A DNA stretch of 64,000 bases from Microbacterium paraoxydans (lineage in GTDB: Bacteria; Actinomycetota; Actinomycetes; Actinomycetales; Microbacteriaceae): NCBI RefSeq assembly GCF_900105335.1, contig NZ_LT629770.1:2170001-2234000 (forward strand), given 5' to 3'. How positions within the stretch are numbered: position 1 is the stretch's first letter; every line of letters starts with the position of its first letter. The notes under the pieces are model-generated. The model saw only the letters and a list, made by a program, of their open reading frames with translations, was not told the DNA's origin and made no database searches. Below, in pieces: positions 61,985-64,000 of the stretch. A program made the position numbers and the translations under genes.

Positions 61985-63217
61985 CTATCGGTCGATGCCG
62001 ACACCGGGCGGGAGTACCACAGCGGGGACCAACGATGCGCCGAGCTCCATCACCCGACTCACCAGTGCGCCCGGTTCGCCACCGATATCCACCGCATGCG
62101 CCACAACTGTCGTTCCCGTCGCCGCGATCTCATACCGCCGCGGCCCCACATCTCCCGACACATACAGCAAATGCACCTCGCGCACTCCTGCCGTCACGGC
62201 ATACGCGAGCGCCTGATACACATCCACGTTGGGCGGCGAGCCGTCGCTCTCGCCCCACACCTTGTACTTCGTATCCGCGACCGTGATTACTCGCCCACCC
62301 CGCGAGATCACGATGTCCGGGCGCATCCGGACCTTCCCATCCGTGTCCAACCGCCAGTCCGACATCTGCAGGTCGACGTCGAACCCCTCCGGATGCAGCG
62401 TCGCCTGAAGAACCCGCCCGACGAAGTCTTCGTACATCTTCGCAACGTTCAGCAAGAACGCGGACCCCGAGCTCGCACCCTCGGCGTGTGCCCACGATGT
62501 CGCCTCGAGAACCCATCGGGCGAGGCGGAGTGCCGGCTGGTAGTGCGCGTTCAACCGTGACTCCGCGGGCAGCATGACCGGGCCCGTCGCACGCAGATCG
62601 GATACCTCGGAGAACAACCCCAGCAGCGGACCGAGCTTGTCGACCACCCGCCCCGGAAGCTGGTCCAACCGCACCAACGCGCGCAGCGCAGCCTTGAGAA
62701 TCCTGTTCTCGGGAACGTCTTCGGTGTAGTCGTCGTAGGTGAGCTCCACCGGCACGGGAATACCCGGCCGCACCTTGAGCTGCCGCGCGATGTCCCAGCG
62801 GCCGCGGATCACGGTGCGCGTCTCCTCGACGGAGACGTATCCCTTGAGTAGCCCTCGGCCCGTCGCCTCTCCGACTGCCCGCAGCAACGCGGATGCCAGC
62901 GCGGCAGGTAGATCCTGATCGGCCTCGAAGGAAAACGACGCATCATCCACCTCCGCCTGCAAGCCTGAGTACGAGGCCATGAAGATAAGACTTCGGAGCG
63001 GCGTCTTCGGGCGCACGATCAGACGTACGTCATCGATCGCGACCACACCGACGCGCGTCACTTCCGTGACCCGCCAGATGTCGAGATCCGTCGTTGGCGA
63101 GACCCGACAGAATCGCAGCTCCTGCAGACGCGCTGCTTGTGACGCAGTGAGCGCGACGAAGGACTCGCCCTTCTCGGCGATCTCCTCGACTCGAGGCTCG
63201 GCCACTACGGCGTTCAT
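61985..63217 (-). CDS. mcrC: McrC-family restriction protein
   Basis: A 410-residue protein. The N-terminal part (up to about 200) is beta-rich, with VENRILKAALRALVRL typical of McrC-like proteins; the C-terminal PD-(D/E)xK nuclease core shows MRPDIVISRGGRVITVADTKYK with its Asp and D-x-K. McrC binds the McrB ring and cuts DNA bearing modified cytosine or other targets. The ATG overlaps the mcrB stop (ATGA). It is followed after 57 bases by hsdM. Confidence 0.9.
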   Translation of the reverse strand: MNAVVAEPRVEEIAEKGESFVALTASQAARLQELRFCRVSPTTDLDIWRVTEVTRVGVVAIDDVRLIVRPKTPLRSLIFMASYSGLQAEVDDASFSFEADQDLPAALASALLRAVGEATGRGLLKGYVSVEETRTVIRGRWDIARQLKVRPGIPVPVELTYDDYTEDVPENRILKAALRALVRLDQLPGRVVDKLGPLLGLFSEVSDLRATGPVMLPAESRLNAHYQPALRLARWVLEATSWAHAEGASSGSAFLLNVAKMYEDFVGRVLQATLHPEGFDVDLQMSDWRLDTDGKVRMRPDIVISRGGRVITVADTKYKVWGESDGSPPNVDVYQALAYAVTAGVREVHLLYVSGDVGPRRYEIAATGTTVVAHAVDIGGEPGALVSRVMELGASLVPAVVLPPGVGIDR

Positions 63218-64000
63218 GTCTGAGGCGATGGGTCCGCGCTCACCGTGACGGCCGCGAGCAGAGCATCCAGCCCGTACTTCACGTGTACGTCGACGCCGGT
63301 ACCGATGTGCCGCTCTTCGAGCAGGGGCAGGATGCTCTCTTCCCACACGGCGCGCAGGTCCGCCTCGCTCAGGTCATCCGTCCGGAGCAGATGGCTCGGG
63401 CCGATGCGGTCCTCGCGATCGCGGATGCTCTCGTTCAGCAGCTCGAACAGCTCTGCGACCGGAAGTGTCTGCGGATGTTGCTCCGCCCACCGCCAGAGGA
63501 TGCCCTTCACAGGAGCGACATCCGGATGCAGCTCGAAGAAAGCGAACCGGCGGCGCATCGCCGAGTCGAGCAGCGCGATCGACCGGTCGGCGGTGTTCAT
63601 CGTTCCGATGATCAGCACGTTCGCGGGGAGACTGAAAGACTTCCCGCCATCATCGCCCGACCCGGCGTAGAGCACGTCGATCGCATCGTCGCGGTACTCG
63701 AGCAGGTAGTACAGCTCACCGAACACCTTGCTGAGGTTCGCCCGGTTGATCTCATCGATCATCAGCACGTGCGGCACATCAGGGTTCTTTCGGGCTTCGT
63801 CCGCAATCTCTCGCAGCGGCCCCCGTGTGAGGGAGAAAGACAGCTGCCCCGCGGCATCCGTTACCGGTCGGTAGCCGGCGAAGAAGTCTTCGTAGGTGTA
63901 CGACGGGTGGAACTGAATGCGCTTCACGACGCTGCCGGGCTTGCCGAGTCGGTCGGCCAGCGCGCGAGCGACATACGTCTTGCCCGTTCCGGGAGGGCCG
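63214..64000 (-). CDS. mcrB: McrB-family AAA+ GTPase, partial at the window end
   Basis: Only the C-terminal 261 residues are in the window; the gene continues beyond position 64000. Walker A (GPPGTGKT) lies at the very edge, then FHPSYTYEDFFAGYRP, Walker B in VLMIDEINRANLSKVFGEL, and the McrB-specific NTADR motif in IGTMNTADRSIALLDSAMRRRF. The protein forms hexamers that hydrolyse GTP and translocate to bring McrC to the cutting site. The N-terminal DNA-recognition domain, which decides the target, is not visible. Confidence 0.93.
   Translation of the reverse strand, partial: GPPGTGKTYVARALADRLGKPGSVVKRIQFHPSYTYEDFFAGYRPVTDAAGQLSFSLTRGPLREIADEARKNPDVPHVLMIDEINRANLSKVFGELYYLLEYRDDAIDVLYAGSGDDGGKSFSLPANVLIIGTMNTADRSIALLDSAMRRRFAFFELHPDVAPVKGILWRWAEQHPQTLPVAELFELLNESIRDREDRIGPSHLLRTDDLSEADLRAVWEESILPLLEERHIGTGVDVHVKYGLDALLAAVTVSADPSPQT

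Overview
The window is very GC-rich chromosomal DNA from an actinobacterium. GTG starts, ATGA/GTGA stop-start overlaps, Tat-exported proteins and the mix of families suggest a Microbacterium-like member of the Microbacteriaceae. That placement is an inference from style; no rRNA or other taxonomic marker is present. No tRNA, rRNA, insertion sequence or CRISPR array was recognised.

Layout. (1) 1-6.5 kb: the end of a sugar-type ABC transporter operon, then an epimerase-like protein, a DHDPS/aldolase-like protein, a 2-hydroxyacid dehydrogenase, a GNAT acetyltransferase and a Tat-exported beta-helix protein. (2) 6.6-11.8 kb: amino-acid permease, flavin oxidoreductase with a small membrane protein, XRE-cupin regulator, APH-type phosphotransferase, SDR. 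(3) 11.8-32.8 kb: a large catabolic locus headed by a GntR/FCD regulator. It holds an MFS transporter, a five-family (oligopeptide-type) ABC importer, a second Tat beta-helix protein, a neutral-ceramidase-like hydrolase, three SDRs, an enolase-superfamily dehydratase, a 2-hydroxyacid dehydrogenase, an FAH-family hydrolase, an SMP-30 lactonase and a Gfo/Idh/MocA oxidoreductase; dinB and an NTF2-like protein are embedded in it. Six near-identical TGCTATAGCA palindromes sit just upstream of the regulator and of the transport and catabolic units. I read this as one regulon for an exported polymer whose sugar goes through a non-phosphorylative 'diketo-hydrolase' route (dehydrogenase, lactonase, dehydratase, second dehydrogenase, FAH hydrolase). 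(4) 32.8-48.4 kb: ordinary chromosome, with VOC proteins, a DksA-like protein, an MMPL exporter with a TetR regulator, purL, a PIN-toxin/Phd-antitoxin pair, two WYL regulators, a DUF2188 protein, a BKACE-like protein and an SDR with a TetR regulator. (5) 48.4-54.5 kb: visibly less GC-rich, with two related secreted proteins, each beside small membrane proteins, on either side of an ECF42-type sigma factor and its DGPF partner. (6) 54.5-56 kb: DUF4188 protein and MerR regulator. (7) 56-64 kb: a less GC-rich defence island on the minus strand, mcrB (cut by the window end), mcrC, hsdM, hsdS, hsdR.

A second theme is intergenic repeats. At least five families of palindromic or tandem elements occupy gaps between genes, including an eight-copy array at 43.3-44.2 kb arranged as two blocks of four. 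Two genes look broken by single-base deletions: the ceramidase-like gene near 22777 and a small membrane protein near 49992.
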